A program made the position numbers and the translations under genes. The notes beneath the pieces are model-generated. The model did no database searches. It was not told the origin of the DNA and worked only from the letters and a program-made list of their open reading frames with translations. From NCBI GenBank assembly GCA_036381175.1, contig DASVDI010000044.1:1-64000 (forward strand): a DNA stretch of 64,000 nucleotides, given 5' to 3'. Positions 24,303-33,491 of this stretch are shown in pieces. How positions within the stretch are numbered: the first letter of the stretch is position 1; each line of letters begins with the position of its first letter. This stretch comes from JAJUFS01 sp036381175. GTDB taxonomy: Bacteria; Pseudomonadota; Gammaproteobacteria; Natronospirales; JAJUFS01.

Positions 24303-25853
24303 ATGTTCTGGTGTCGAGACATAAAGTTCCGCCTGGCGCTGGCGTTTTGCGCGGCGCTGTCCTGTGCGGCTTGCACGAGCCTGCCGCCCAACATCCATCG
24401 CGAACCGTCATACGCGCTCGCGAATCCGGAAAACACCGCGCTTGGCCAGGCGTTCCTGTCCGAGGTTGTCGCGCACGCGGGCCGGTCCGGTTTCGTGCCG
24501 ATTGTTGCGGGCGCGAACGCGTATCGCTTGCGCGCGGCGATGGCCGGGCTCGCACGCCACACGCTCGATCTGCAGTACTACATCTGGGAAGACGATCTGA
24601 CCGGCCGCATGATGTTGCACGATGTCATGCAGGCCGCGGAACGTGGCGTGCGCGTTCGCCTGCTGCTGGATGACGTGCACACCGAAGGCGAGACCGTCGT
24701 GTTCAGCCGCGTCGACCGGCATCCGATGATCGAAGTGCGATTGTTCAATCCCTTCGCGCGGCGCGATGCGCGCCTGATCGGCTGGCTGCTCGAGGGTGCG
24801 CGCCTGAACCATCGCATGCACAACAAGGTGATGGTCGCGGATAACGCCATCGCCATCACCGGCGGGCGCAACATCGGCGATCACTATTTCGCTGTCGATG
24901 AACTGTCGAATTTCCGTGATCTCGACCTGCTCGCCATCGGTCCGGTCGTGCAGGACCTTTCTTCCATGTTCGATCTTTACTGGAACAGCGGCTGGTCGTA
25001 CCCGGTTTCGGTTATCGATCCGAACACGTACACGAAAGCGGATGCGAGACAGCTCGCGAAAGATTTGCGCTCGATGTTGCAGCGGCGCGAGCCACCGTTC
25101 GCGCTCGACGGGAATGCCGAAAGCATGCGCGCGCGATTGTTGTCTTACCGCGATGATTTCTCATGGGGCCGCGCCTACACGATCTTTGACGACCCAACAA
25201 AACTGGAAGGCGATCACGTCCACAGGCGCGGCGTGGCGGAAGTGCTGTTCGACACCTTCGATGAAGTGGAACGCGAACTCCTGATTGAGACGGCGTATTT
25301 CATTCCGGGCGAACGCGGCGTCGAGCGGCTTGGTGAACTCGTCGATCGCGGCGTTGAAGTCACGGTGCTGACCAATTCGCTCGCGACGAACGATGTGCTC
25401 GCCGCGCACGCCGGCTACATGGATTATCGCAAGGGATTGTTGGAGGCTGGCGTCGAACTGCACGAGCTGCGCCCCGACGCCGTTGCGATCGATCAGCACC
25501 TGACCCCGCTCGCTTCCGGCTCGAAAGCTGCACTTCACACCAAGGCGCTGGTTTACGACCGCCGCGCGGTGTTCGTCGGCTCGTTCAATCTGGATCCGCG
25601 CTCGCTGGTGATCAATACCGAAATGGGCGTGCTTGTCGAAAGCCCCGAACTCGCCCGCAAGGTCGCCGGCATCATTCGCACCGGACTGCTGCCGGAGAAC
25701 AGCTACCGGCTGACGCTGGTCGATGGCGAAATTCGCTGGCGCCTTGCGACGGATACCGGCATGGCATTGCTTGCGTCGGAACCCGAGACAAGCTGGTGGG
25801 ACCGTTTCCTGGTGAATGTCATTTCGCTGCTGCCGATCAATGACCAGTTGTAA
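24303..25853 (+). CDS. Phospholipase D family lipoprotein (cardiolipin synthase-like)
   Basis: A 516-residue protein with a lipoprotein signal (ALSCAAC). It has two PLD/HKD catalytic motifs: HNKVMVADNAIAITGGRNIGD in the first half and HTKALVYDRRAVFVGSFNLD in the second. The domain layout resembles YmdC/ClsC, which joins phosphatidylglycerol and phosphatidylethanolamine into cardiolipin, but a lipid-anchored form would act outside the cytoplasm. No ClsC-partner MdoG/YmdB gene is beside it. The next gene starts inside its 3' end, so the two are translated together. No clear Shine-Dalgarno sequence is visible at the start. Confidence 0.88.
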   Translation: MFWCRDIKFRLALAFCAALSCAACTSLPPNIHREPSYALANPENTALGQAFLSEVVAHAGRSGFVPIVAGANAYRLRAAMAGLARHTLDLQYYIWEDDLTGRMMLHDVMQAAERGVRVRLLLDDVHTEGETVVFSRVDRHPMIEVRLFNPFARRDARLIGWLLEGARLNHRMHNKVMVADNAIAITGGRNIGDHYFAVDELSNFRDLDLLAIGPVVQDLSSMFDLYWNSGWSYPVSVIDPNTYTKADARQLAKDLRSMLQRREPPFALDGNAESMRARLLSYRDDFSWGRAYTIFDDPTKLEGDHVHRRGVAEVLFDTFDEVERELLIETAYFIPGERGVERLGELVDRGVEVTVLTNSLATNDVLAAHAGYMDYRKGLLEAGVELHELRPDAVAIDQHLTPLASGSKAALHTKALVYDRRAVFVGSFNLDPRSLVINTEMGVLVESPELARKVAGIIRTGLLPENSYRLTLVDGEIRWRLATDTGMALLASEPETSWWDRFLVNVISLLPINDQL

Positions 25854-26652
25854 TCGAAAGCTCCTTGTCCTCGTGCTGGCGCTGTTCGCGCCGGCCTGCG
25901 ATGCGTCCATCACGCCGCTCGACACACTGGCGCTGCGCGCCGGCGGTTTCCTGACACAGTTCGATCTCGCCGTTCATCGCGCCGAGGACGAGGACGACCG
26001 TATCGATTTCGACCAGGAGCTCGGCCTCGAAGAACACACGCTGATCGAAAGCGTCAGCTTTGCGTGGCGGCCGTGGCTGCGGCATGAATTCGGCATCGGG
26101 TATTTCAACCAGTTGCTCACCGGCACGCGCCGGCTTCGGCGCGACCTCGAATTCGAAGACGAGGTATTCCCGGTCGCGACAACCGTCTACAGCAGCTTCG
26201 CACTGGAATCCTTCGAGTTTCATTACACGTATTGGTTGTTCACGAACGAGGATTGGGCGCTCGGGCCGCGCTTCGCTTTCGTCGACTACCGCATGCGCAA
26301 TCGCATCGAGATGCTGCTTGGCGAGGCAGGCGAGCCGCCGGCCGTGCGCGTCTCGGCACTGTGGCAAGAGCATGTTCCCACGCCGACCTTCGGTGTCGAT
26401 TTTCGCTACACGCCGGCGTCGAACTGGCGCATCAGCGCAAACGCGGGCTGGTTCGAAGCGGAGTTCGACAAGGTTTCGCCGGTCGTCGCCAGCGCGCGTG
26501 CCGGCGTCGAATATTTCTTCGGCGACAGGCTCGGCATCTGGCTGGATTACGGACTCACGCACCTCGATGTCGGCGTGCGGGGCAGCCGCATCGACGGTGA
26601 AGTCGAAATCTACGAAGGCGGCTTGCGGCTTGGCCTCGTGTGGCGAATGTAG
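25840..26652 (+). CDS. Outer-membrane beta-barrel protein
   Basis: A 270-residue exported protein (signal LLVLVLALFAPACDA) with alternating amphipathic strands and aromatic ends (RHEFGIGYFNQLL, SFEFHYTYWLF, LGPRFAFVDYRMR, RLGIWLDYGLTHLDV) and a closing GLRLGLVWRM, typical of small outer-membrane barrels. It overlaps the phospholipase D lipoprotein gene by 14 bases. Pairing with a lipid-active lipoprotein suggests envelope lipid handling, but this is inferred. An in-frame ATG eight codons earlier is also possible. Confidence 0.75.
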   Translation: MTSCNRKLLVLVLALFAPACDASITPLDTLALRAGGFLTQFDLAVHRAEDEDDRIDFDQELGLEEHTLIESVSFAWRPWLRHEFGIGYFNQLLTGTRRLRRDLEFEDEVFPVATTVYSSFALESFEFHYTYWLFTNEDWALGPRFAFVDYRMRNRIEMLLGEAGEPPAVRVSALWQEHVPTPTFGVDFRYTPASNWRISANAGWFEAEFDKVSPVVASARAGVEYFFGDRLGIWLDYGLTHLDVGVRGSRIDGEVEIYEGGLRLGLVWRM

Positions 26653-26749
26653 GAAGCGGGCAGTGTATTTACCCTCTTTATCTCCCGATGCGTCCGTGTG
26701 ACCATTCAACGGCGTCAACCGCCGTGACCTCTTTACAAGGAGAGAGCGC

Positions 26750-27205
26750 ATGCGCCGAACCGATATTGCACTGGCCGTCGGATTTGTGGTTCTTGTCCTG
26801 GCGCTGGTATTCCTGCCTGACCTGATCGCAAACTGGCGCGCTGATGATGAAGCGCCGGTCGTGACCACCGAACCCGTTGCACCGGAGCCGGAAGCCCAGG
26901 TCCAGGCGCCGCGCGAACCGCTGGATCCACAGGCCGAGCTTGAGCGCGTTCGCGGCATGCTGATGCTGCACGAGGCCTGCGTGGATCGTCTTGAAGGATT
27001 TGCGGAACGCGCGCAGCCGGTGCTCGAATCCTGGCGCGAACTGAACGCCGCCACGCTGGCGAAACCCGCCGCGGAACCTGATTTCCGCATCGTGTTCGGC
27101 GAAGCCGAAGGGCTCGAAGCCAAGGCTACCCAGGAAGCGAAAGCCGCCGAACGTGAACTGTGCGAAGGCAATCTGGAAGCGATGCAGAGCGAAGTCGAGA
27201 GATGA
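26750..27205 (+). CDS. Hypothetical membrane-anchored protein (151 aa)
   Basis: Residues 7-27 form one membrane helix (ALAVGFVVLVLALVFLPDL), followed by a proline- and acid-rich linker and a helical C-terminal region with two cysteines (HEACVDRLEG and RELCEGNL), likely periplasmic and possibly disulfide-linked. AAGGAGAG before the ATG supports the start. No family was recognised. Confidence 0.65.
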   Translation: MRRTDIALAVGFVVLVLALVFLPDLIANWRADDEAPVVTTEPVAPEPEAQVQAPREPLDPQAELERVRGMLMLHEACVDRLEGFAERAQPVLESWRELNAATLAKPAAEPDFRIVFGEAEGLEAKATQEAKAAERELCEGNLEAMQSEVER

Positions 27206-27305
27206 TGTGCATCAAATAGTAGATTGATCACAGTATTTTTTACGCCCGCCTACGGTGTTTTAGTTCACCTCCCGAAACGAACCGGATTCTTCATGGAGGT
27301 GGCCG

Positions 27306-28484
27306 ATGCAAACCCCGGAACCTGTCCGCACACATCGCGAACTCGAAAAGCTCGCCGGCCATTTTGCCGGACCCGAGCGCATGCACCCCTCGTACTTCAA
27401 TGACGAAGCGAAAAAAGCTGACGCCGTGGCCGATGCGCATGTCGCGCTGGACGGTTTCGCCGTCGTGCAGGATTACGAGCAGCGCCTGGAAGACGGCAGC
27501 CGTTTCGCCGGTCACGGCGTGTTTCGTTATGACATGGCGAGCGAAACCTACGAGATGCACTGGTTCGACAGCACCGGCGGACCGGAGCGCATTTTCCGCG
27601 GCGGATTCCAAGGCAATAAACTGGTGCTCACCGCACGTGCCGGCGAAGGCTGGCAGCGCCTGACTTACGATTTCAATCTCGATAAAGGCTATCGCATGAA
27701 GCTTGAAACCTCCGAAGACGGCGAGCGCTGGAAGCTTGCGCTGGAAGGCGACAACATCATTGACAGGAAGGCGCCGGCGAGGAAAAGCGCCGGCAGGAAA
27801 AAGACCGGCGCGAAAAAGATGACGGCGAAAAAGACGACCGGCAAAAAGACAGCGGCCGCGAAAAAAACAACCCACAAGGCAAGCGCGAAAAAGGCATCTC
27901 CGAAAAGGAAGGCGGCTGCGAAAAGCAGTACGCGGCTTGTCGCGAAAAAGAAGACCCGTGCGCGCAAGGCAACGGCGAAGACGGCGCCGGTTCGCGCGAG
28001 GGCGAAGAAGAAGGCCGGCGCGAAGAAGACGGCAAGTCGTAAAACCGCAGGCCGGAAAGCCGCGGCGAAGAAAACGATGGCTGGAAAGAAGGCCGCGAAG
28101 AAAACCGGCGCAAAGAAAGCAACCGCGAAGAAAGCGACTGCAAAGAAGGCGACCGCGAAGAAACCCGCTACGAAGAAAGCAGGCGCGAAGAAATCCGCAC
28201 CAAAAAAGACCACGGCAAAGAAAGCCACAGCAAAGAAAGCCACAGCAAAGAAAGCCACAGCAAAAAAGACCGTCGCGCCGATTGAAAAGCAGCGCCGCCA
28301 GGGCCGCGCATCGCGAAAGATCGGCACGAAAAAACACGCGCGTGCGGGTGACGGCGCGGCCGCGAGTACGCCGGTTTCGCAGAAGCGGACGAAGGGCGCC
28401 GCGCACAAAGGTCCGCGCATGCCGAACCTGAAGAACACCTCGACGCGCGTCGGCTGGCACAAGACCGCGGCGAAAGGCCGTTAG
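27306..28484 (+). CDS. DUF1579-like domain fused to a histone-H1-like tail
   Basis: A 392-residue protein. Residues 1-150 resemble a DUF1579/lipocalin-like fold (LEKLAGHFAGPERMHPS...VVQDYEQRLEDGSRFAGHGVFRYD...YEMHWFDSTGG). Residues ~155-340 are almost only K, A, T and G in short repeats (KKATAKKATAKK), and the last ~55 residues are basic with KNTSTRVGWHKTAAKGR. The tail should bind DNA or RNA without sequence specificity, like H1 or AlgP. GGAGGTGG just upstream supports the start. Repeats make its length prone to change by slippage. Confidence 0.75.
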   Translation: MQTPEPVRTHRELEKLAGHFAGPERMHPSYFNDEAKKADAVADAHVALDGFAVVQDYEQRLEDGSRFAGHGVFRYDMASETYEMHWFDSTGGPERIFRGGFQGNKLVLTARAGEGWQRLTYDFNLDKGYRMKLETSEDGERWKLALEGDNIIDRKAPARKSAGRKKTGAKKMTAKKTTGKKTAAAKKTTHKASAKKASPKRKAAAKSSTRLVAKKKTRARKATAKTAPVRARAKKKAGAKKTASRKTAGRKAAAKKTMAGKKAAKKTGAKKATAKKATAKKATAKKPATKKAGAKKSAPKKTTAKKATAKKATAKKATAKKTVAPIEKQRRQGRASRKIGTKKHARAGDGAAASTPVSQKRTKGAAHKGPRMPNLKNTSTRVGWHKTAAKGR

Positions 28485-28505
28485 CAGTAAACAAGGGCGG
28501 CAACT

Positions 28506-28530
28506 GGCGTCATCCCCAACGCCGCTTTTT
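28506..28530 (+). terminator. Possible Rho-independent terminator
   Basis: GGCGT (28506-28510) pairs with ACGCC (28519-28523), then GC and TTTTT. The short stem is 22 bases beyond the stop of the H1-tailed protein gene. Confidence 0.45.
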
Positions 28531-28602
28531 GTGTAACATCGCCATGAAGCGCCGGGCTCGCGTACGCAGCCCGGCAACCGGTGGTGAACGGGGGAGAATG
28601 CC

Positions 28603-29697
28603 ATGACGCGCGTGGGAAGTTACGAAGACCGCTTCCGGAAATTCTTCGTCCTGCTGCTGGTGTTCGCGGTGGCTGCCGCGTTCATCAACATGATTCACGG
28701 TTTCCTGACCGCACTGTTCCTTGCGGCGGTGTTCTCGGCGCTGCTTTATCCTCTGCAACGTCACACCACGCACTGGTTCGGCGGGCACGAACGCCTGGCG
28801 GCGGTGGCGGTTGTCATCATTGCCTTGATCGCCATCGGCATTCCGCTGCTTTCCATGCTGGGTCTCGTGACCGCGGAAGCGGTGAGTGTCAGCAGCAAGG
28901 TCGCGCCCTGGATCAAGGAGCAGTTGCAGGGCACATCGCCGTTCACCGGCGATCTCCCGGGCTGGGTGCCGTTCGCGGAAGAACTGGAACCCTATCGCCG
29001 CACCATTCTTGAAAAAGCGGGACAGGCCGTAAGCGCGGCCGGCAAGTTTCTCGTCGGCAGCATCCCCAATCTGACGCAAGTCACCATCGGCATTGCGCTT
29101 GATGCCTTCATCATGATTTACGCGATGTTCTTCTTTCTCGTCGAAGGACCCGAGTGGCTGGCGCGCGCGAAGAATTATGTGCCACTTCGCAGCGAAGACC
29201 GCGACATGATTGTCGAGCGCGGTTTTACCGTCACGCGCGCGGCATTGAAAGGCATCCTCGTCATCGGCCTTCTGCAGGGAATCCTTGTCGGTCTCGCGTT
29301 CTGGGCGGCCGGTATCCAGGGCGCGGCGTTCTGGGGCGCGATCGTGCTGATCCTTTCCGCGATTCCCGGCCTGGGCGCAGCACTCGTGTGGGTGCCAGCG
29401 GCACTGTATCTCTTTATTACCGGCGAGACTGGCTGGGGCATCGCGATGACGGCGTGGGGCGTTGTTGTCGTCGGACTGGTCGACAATATCCTGCGGCCGA
29501 TTGTCGTGGGGCGCGACGCGAAACTGCCTGACCTGCTGATCCTCGTGAGCACGCTCGGAGGCATTGTGATGTTCGGCGCGGCCGGTATTCTTGTCGGCCC
29601 GATTCTCGCCGCGATGCTGGTGATCGTTCTCGATATTTACCACGCGGCATTCGCGCAAGTATTGCCGGCGGACGACGAACCACAAAAACCGGCATAG
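28603..29697 (+). CDS. AI-2E family transporter (PerM/YdiK-type permease)
   Basis: A 364-residue membrane protein with about seven helices. Family signatures are the N-terminal FFVLLLVFAVAAAFINMIHGFLTALFLAAVF pair, the long periplasmic helix region around residues 85-155, and FWGAIVLILSAIPGLGAALVWVPAALYLF in the second half, ending with LVDNILRPIVVGRDAKLPDLLILVSTLGG. The family includes TqsA (AI-2 export) and proteins for sodium-proton antiport; the substrate here is unknown. Confidence 0.92.
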   Translation: MTRVGSYEDRFRKFFVLLLVFAVAAAFINMIHGFLTALFLAAVFSALLYPLQRHTTHWFGGHERLAAVAVVIIALIAIGIPLLSMLGLVTAEAVSVSSKVAPWIKEQLQGTSPFTGDLPGWVPFAEELEPYRRTILEKAGQAVSAAGKFLVGSIPNLTQVTIGIALDAFIMIYAMFFFLVEGPEWLARAKNYVPLRSEDRDMIVERGFTVTRAALKGILVIGLLQGILVGLAFWAAGIQGAAFWGAIVLILSAIPGLGAALVWVPAALYLFITGETGWGIAMTAWGVVVVGLVDNILRPIVVGRDAKLPDLLILVSTLGGIVMFGAAGILVGPILAAMLVIVLDIYHAAFAQVLPADDEPQKPA

Positions 29698-29769
29698 CAC
29701 TCGCACAGCGGGCGAAATCCGGAAACTGCAACACGCATTTTCACGCCGGCATTTCCGGGAACAAGAACA

Positions 29770-30813
29770 ATGAAAAAAATCGTCATCCCGTCACCCGGCG
29801 GTTACACACGCCTGAAGATCGAAGACGCGCCTGATCCTGTTCCGGGACCGGGTGAAGTGCTGATCGATGTCGATGCCATCGGCGTGAATTTTGCGGATTG
29901 CATTGCGCGCATGGGCTTGTATGCGTCCGCGAAAGCCTTCGAAGGCTATCCACTTGTGCCGGGTTTCGAAGTCGCAGGCTCAGTGGCGGCAATCGGCAAG
30001 GGCGTGCGTGATATCGAGCAGGGCGCCGTCGTGATGGGCGTGACCCTGTTCAACGCGTATCAATCGAAAGTTGTCCTGCCGCGCGCGCAGGTTTTCCGCG
30101 TTCCGTATCACTGGTCGATCGCGCAGGCCGCTGCATTTCCCGCCGCATTCCTCACGGCCTGGTATGCGCTGTTCGAACTCGCGCATCCGCGCATGGACCA
30201 GAAAGTGCTGGTGCATTCCGCGGCTGGCGGCGTGGGGCAGGCGCTGGTGCAACTCGCGAAACTTGCCGGCTGCAAGGTCGCGGCGGTTGTCGGCGGCGCA
30301 CACAAGACGGAATGCGTCGAAGCATTGGGTGCGGATTGCGTCATCGACAAATCCAGCGAGGATTTGTGGGCGACGGCGAGTCTTTATGCGCCTGAGGGTT
30401 TCGAAGTGATTCTCGATGCAAACGGCGTTGCCACCTTGCAGGACAGTTACGAACATCTCGCCTCCGGTGGAAAGCTGGTGGTGTACGGATTTCATTCCAT
30501 GTTCCGCAGAGGCTTCGGTCGCGCGCCGTGGTTCAAGCTCGCGCGTGGCTGGCTCGGCACACCGCGTTTCAATCCGCTGCGCATGACGCAGGAAAACCGC
30601 AGCGTGCTCGCGTTCAATCTTTCCTTCATGATGGACCGGCAGGAAGTGCTTGCCCGCGCGATGCAGCAGCTGCTGGATTGGGCGAACGACGACTGTATTC
30701 AGCCATTACCGGTCACGACATTCGCGTTCGATGATGTCGCCGGTGCGCACCGCGCGCTGGAAAGCGGCGAGACGACGGGGAAGCTGGTGTTGCGGGTGGA
30801 TGAGGAAGGCTGA
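29770..30813 (+). CDS. Zinc-independent MDR oxidoreductase (quinone reductase/VAT-1-like)
   Basis: A 347-residue NADPH-dependent enzyme of the medium-chain dehydrogenase/reductase superfamily. The N-terminal GroES-like domain has ALIDVDAIGVNFADCIARMGLY-type sequence and the PGFEVAGSVAAIGKGV block; the cofactor domain has KVLVHSAAGGVGQALVQLAKLAG near residue 145. No structural zinc cysteines are seen. The order and the FHSMFRRG segment fit the synaptic-vesicle VAT-1 group. The substrate is probably a quinone or unsaturated ketone. A tandem repeat follows the stop. Confidence 0.9.
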   Translation: MKKIVIPSPGGYTRLKIEDAPDPVPGPGEVLIDVDAIGVNFADCIARMGLYASAKAFEGYPLVPGFEVAGSVAAIGKGVRDIEQGAVVMGVTLFNAYQSKVVLPRAQVFRVPYHWSIAQAAAFPAAFLTAWYALFELAHPRMDQKVLVHSAAGGVGQALVQLAKLAGCKVAAVVGGAHKTECVEALGADCVIDKSSEDLWATASLYAPEGFEVILDANGVATLQDSYEHLASGGKLVVYGFHSMFRRGFGRAPWFKLARGWLGTPRFNPLRMTQENRSVLAFNLSFMMDRQEVLARAMQQLLDWANDDCIQPLPVTTFAFDDVAGAHRALESGETTGKLVLRVDEEG

Positions 30814-30827
30814 AGCGAGTTCTTGAA

Positions 30828-30909
30828 AAATCCTGTTAATCCGCTTTTGAAATCCTGTTAATCCGCTTTTGAAATCCTGTTAATCCGCTTTTGAAATCCT
30901 GTTAATCCT
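30828..30909. repeat. 22-bp tandem repeat (three full units and a partial)
   Basis: Three identical units at 30828-30849, 30850-30871 and 30872-30893 contain AAATCCTGTTAATCCGC; a fourth unit diverges after AATCC. They fill the gap after the MDR gene, between convergent genes. A related sequence in inverted orientation occurs at 44184-44228. Units are adjacent without spacers, so this is not a CRISPR array. Confidence 0.9.
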
Positions 30910-30946
30910 GTCCATTGCTTTTTGTTTTGCTTCAGCAGTTTTATTT

Positions 30947-31570
30947 TTATCTTTCCACGCACACCGCCGGCAACTCATCCGACGGCCGCTCGATCTTCCA
31001 TTCGCCGAAGGTGCTCACGCCGCTGACCTCGGCGCCAAGTTCGACCAGCCAGTTTTCAACGGCCTGGTTCGGATCATCACCGAACCAGTAATCCTCGGGA
31101 TTTTCGACGAACTCCAGGTTCCAGCCCGGATCGTAGGTCGCAGTCGCCAGGTTTTCCTCGAACACCAGGTTCAGAACGCGTTGCAGGCGATTCGAGCGTT
31201 CACCGGAAACGGCGATGCAATGCAGTTTTTCCACATCCACGCCGACGGCGGCGAGCACGTTGTCCGATGTCGGCGCGCCGGGCAGCACGCGGCGGCCGAG
31301 CGTGCCGGAGTCGGGCACGAGCAGTGCGCCGAGCCCGCGAAAGAAACCGAAATCCTCGTCAACAGCAGCGCCTGTTTCGCCAAACGCGTAGCGGACAGGA
31401 CGATTGCTGCTGTCAACGACGACCAATGTGGCGTGGCGGCCGTGATCGAGAATGAAGGCGGGGCGAGGATCGGCGGGATTTGCAGGCGGCACGATAGTGG
31501 CCGCGCAGCCGGTGAGCAAGATCACCGGCGTTACGAACAGCAGAGCTCGCAAATAGCGCGGACGTTTCAT
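30947..31570 (-). CDS. Lipoprotein of unknown function
   Basis: A 207-residue lipoprotein with lipobox ILLTGC (Cys22). The mature part has FILDHGRHATLVVVDSSNRPVRYAFG near residue 38, a layout reminiscent of DUF2459-type proteins that start with a histidine-containing strand, then RLQRVLNLVFEENL and an acidic aromatic end (NPEDYWFGDDPNQAVENWL). The assignment is tentative. It stands alone between a convergent neighbour and the small gene ending at 31737. Confidence 0.65.
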   Translation of the reverse strand: MKRPRYLRALLFVTPVILLTGCAATIVPPANPADPRPAFILDHGRHATLVVVDSSNRPVRYAFGETGAAVDEDFGFFRGLGALLVPDSGTLGRRVLPGAPTSDNVLAAVGVDVEKLHCIAVSGERSNRLQRVLNLVFEENLATATYDPGWNLEFVENPEDYWFGDDPNQAVENWLVELGAEVSGVSTFGEWKIERPSDELPAVCVER

Positions 31571-31736
31571 CGTTCAGACCGCCAGTGGCCACGGAGATGG
31601 CAAGGAAAGTTGGCGAGAGACGTTGTTGCAAAGCATGACTGCGAGACTAGAAGGCCGGGCGACTCGGGGGCGCTCCGGTCTTTACCGTAAATTCCGCCAT
31701 GCCTGCCCGGAGTTCATCCGGTCTGAACGCACCGGT

Positions 31737-32126
31737 TCAGGGCATCTGGATGCCACCGCCGCCCATGCCGCCCGGGCCAGGACCGCCCGCGCCAGGCACG
31801 ACGAGCGATGACGCTGCCTCGCGGCGCATTTCCTGCAACTGTTTCATGGTTTCCTCGACGGCCTTGTTGGCGGCAGCGGGAAATTTCTCGATCGCTTCGG
31901 CGAGCGTTGCAGCTTCCAGCTCGAAATTCAGCGGCAGGGCGCCGGCGGGCGTGTAAACGCTGGCCTGGCCGATGTAGATGCGCGCGCGGGACGTGTCTTC
32001 GCCGCCATCCACGGTCACTGGGGTCAGCACGCGGATCGACCCGACGCGGCGATCCGTGATGCTTTCTTCACGGTAGAGGTTTTCGATGTCCATGCGTGCG
32101 TCGTCGGCGGGATTCTGCTGGCTCAT
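31737..32126 (-). CDS. Hypothetical soluble protein with glycine/proline tail
   Basis: A 129-residue protein without signal peptide. Residues 13-80 form a beta-rich part (RVGSIRVLTPVTVDG, RARIYIGQASVYTPAGALPLNFELEA), followed by a helix (AEAIEKFPAAANKAVEETMKQLQEMRREA) and a G/P-rich end (GGPGPGGMGGGGIQMP). Conserved-looking, but I do not recognise the family. Confidence 0.65.
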   Translation of the reverse strand: MSQQNPADDARMDIENLYREESITDRRVGSIRVLTPVTVDGGEDTSRARIYIGQASVYTPAGALPLNFELEAATLAEAIEKFPAAANKAVEETMKQLQEMRREAASSLVVPGAGGPGPGGMGGGGIQMP

Positions 32127-32288
32127 GTGGGATTCCGTGGTCTGATGAGAAGCGCGTAATGGTAACAGGCTGGATTTCCTGTGCGAGCCGCGATCTTCCG
32201 GGGAATATTCGTGTCGCTGCGCAACAGGCCTTCATCGTCGCAAACTGCGCTATCTTATGTCCAAAGGGGAAAGCCACGGGGGGAACCG

Positions 32289-33425
32289 TTGCGAAATTTC
32301 CTGGCTCGATGGATGTCGGGAGAAGGTGCCGAGCGGCGCCAGCGGTTGCGGCTGCGCCGCTTCTTCATGTCGTTCGCGTCCTACGCGATGTGGTATTTGA
32401 TCGCCGTCGCCTGCTGGGAAGCCGGGCTGATCGACGTTTCCGGGCTGACCGTGACACTGACGGGCGTCGGCATATTCTCAAGCCAACTCATCTTCTATGC
32501 GCTCATTCGCAGCGGTGCGAACCTGCGGTTCCGCGATCCTTCACTCACGGTGTCGCAGATGGTCGTCGCGCTGGCGTGGGCGCTCGTACTGATCGCGGTA
32601 TCGCGCGAAATCCGCGGCGTCTTCCTCACGGTATACATGGTGACGCTGCTGTTCGGTATTTTTGCGCTCGACAAGCGCCAGTTCCTGTTCACTGGCCTTG
32701 GCGCGTATATCGGCTACGTTGCGCTCGTGCTCGCCGAAAGAATGCGTGGCGTGGAATATTTCAGCGACGGCTATTACATCGTCTCTGTTGTCGTGCTCGG
32801 TGGCGTCCTGCTGTGGACCACGATGTTCGGCAGTTACGTGAGCGATCTGCGTTATCGCTTGCAGGCGCGCAACGAGGAGCTGGAAAAAGTGCTGGTGCAG
32901 ATGCGTGAGCTGGCCGATCGTGACGATCTCACGGGCCTGTTCAATCGCCGTGTCAGCATGGACGCCTTGCGCCGCCTGAAAGCGCGCGCGGACCGCACGC
33001 ACGAGCCCTTTTCCGTGTGCATCATTGATCTCGATCATTTCAAGACCGTCAACGACGAATACGGCCACCTGACGGGTGACCGCGTACTGGCGGAATTTTC
33101 CGCCGCGATGACGCAGGAGTTGCGTGAAATGGATTTCTTCGCGCGCAGCGATCCGTCATTCGGACGTTACGGTGGCGAGGAGTTCATCCTGCTTTTGCCG
33201 GGTGCGGACATCGAAGGCGCACACCGCTGCGCGGAACGGTTGCGCAACCGGCAGGAAGAGCGCCTGCAACACCGCAGTGACAGTTCGCCGACGTGCACTT
33301 TGTCCGCCGGAATCGCGCAATACGTTTATGGCGAAGATATCGAATCGCTGTTGCGCCGTGCGGATCGCGCTTTGTATGCAGCGAAGCATGAAGGCCGCAA
33401 TCGCGTGCGCGTCGCGGAAGTCTGA
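32289..33425 (+). CDS. Membrane-bound diguanylate cyclase
   Basis: About 378 residues. Five or so membrane helices occupy residues ~25-190, then a linker helix (RLQARNEELEKVLVQMRELADRD) and a GGDEF domain (LTGLFNRRVSMDALRR, FSVCIIDLDHFKTVNDEYGH, R-Y-GGEEF-ILLLPGAD, LSAGIAQY, LLRRADRALYAAKHEGRN). The intact GGEEF loop predicts c-di-GMP synthesis. An RxxD precedes it but with about seven extra residues, so product inhibition at the I-site is uncertain. The start is ambiguous: TTG at 32289 follows GGGGGGAA closely, and ATG at 32313 is possible. Confidence 0.85.
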   Translation: MRNFLARWMSGEGAERRQRLRLRRFFMSFASYAMWYLIAVACWEAGLIDVSGLTVTLTGVGIFSSQLIFYALIRSGANLRFRDPSLTVSQMVVALAWALVLIAVSREIRGVFLTVYMVTLLFGIFALDKRQFLFTGLGAYIGYVALVLAERMRGVEYFSDGYYIVSVVVLGGVLLWTTMFGSYVSDLRYRLQARNEELEKVLVQMRELADRDDLTGLFNRRVSMDALRRLKARADRTHEPFSVCIIDLDHFKTVNDEYGHLTGDRVLAEFSAAMTQELREMDFFARSDPSFGRYGGEEFILLLPGADIEGAHRCAERLRNRQEERLQHRSDSSPTCTLSAGIAQYVYGEDIESLLRRADRALYAAKHEGRNRVRVAEV

Positions 33426-33491
33426 CGGGTGATGGACAACGCGTTCAGTGAACGATATTTTCCACGACTTGAACAATAACGGGCGCGGACA

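Noticed and set aside
30828..30909. CRISPR array
   Set aside because: The 22-bp units are directly adjacent with no unique spacers, and no cas genes are present.
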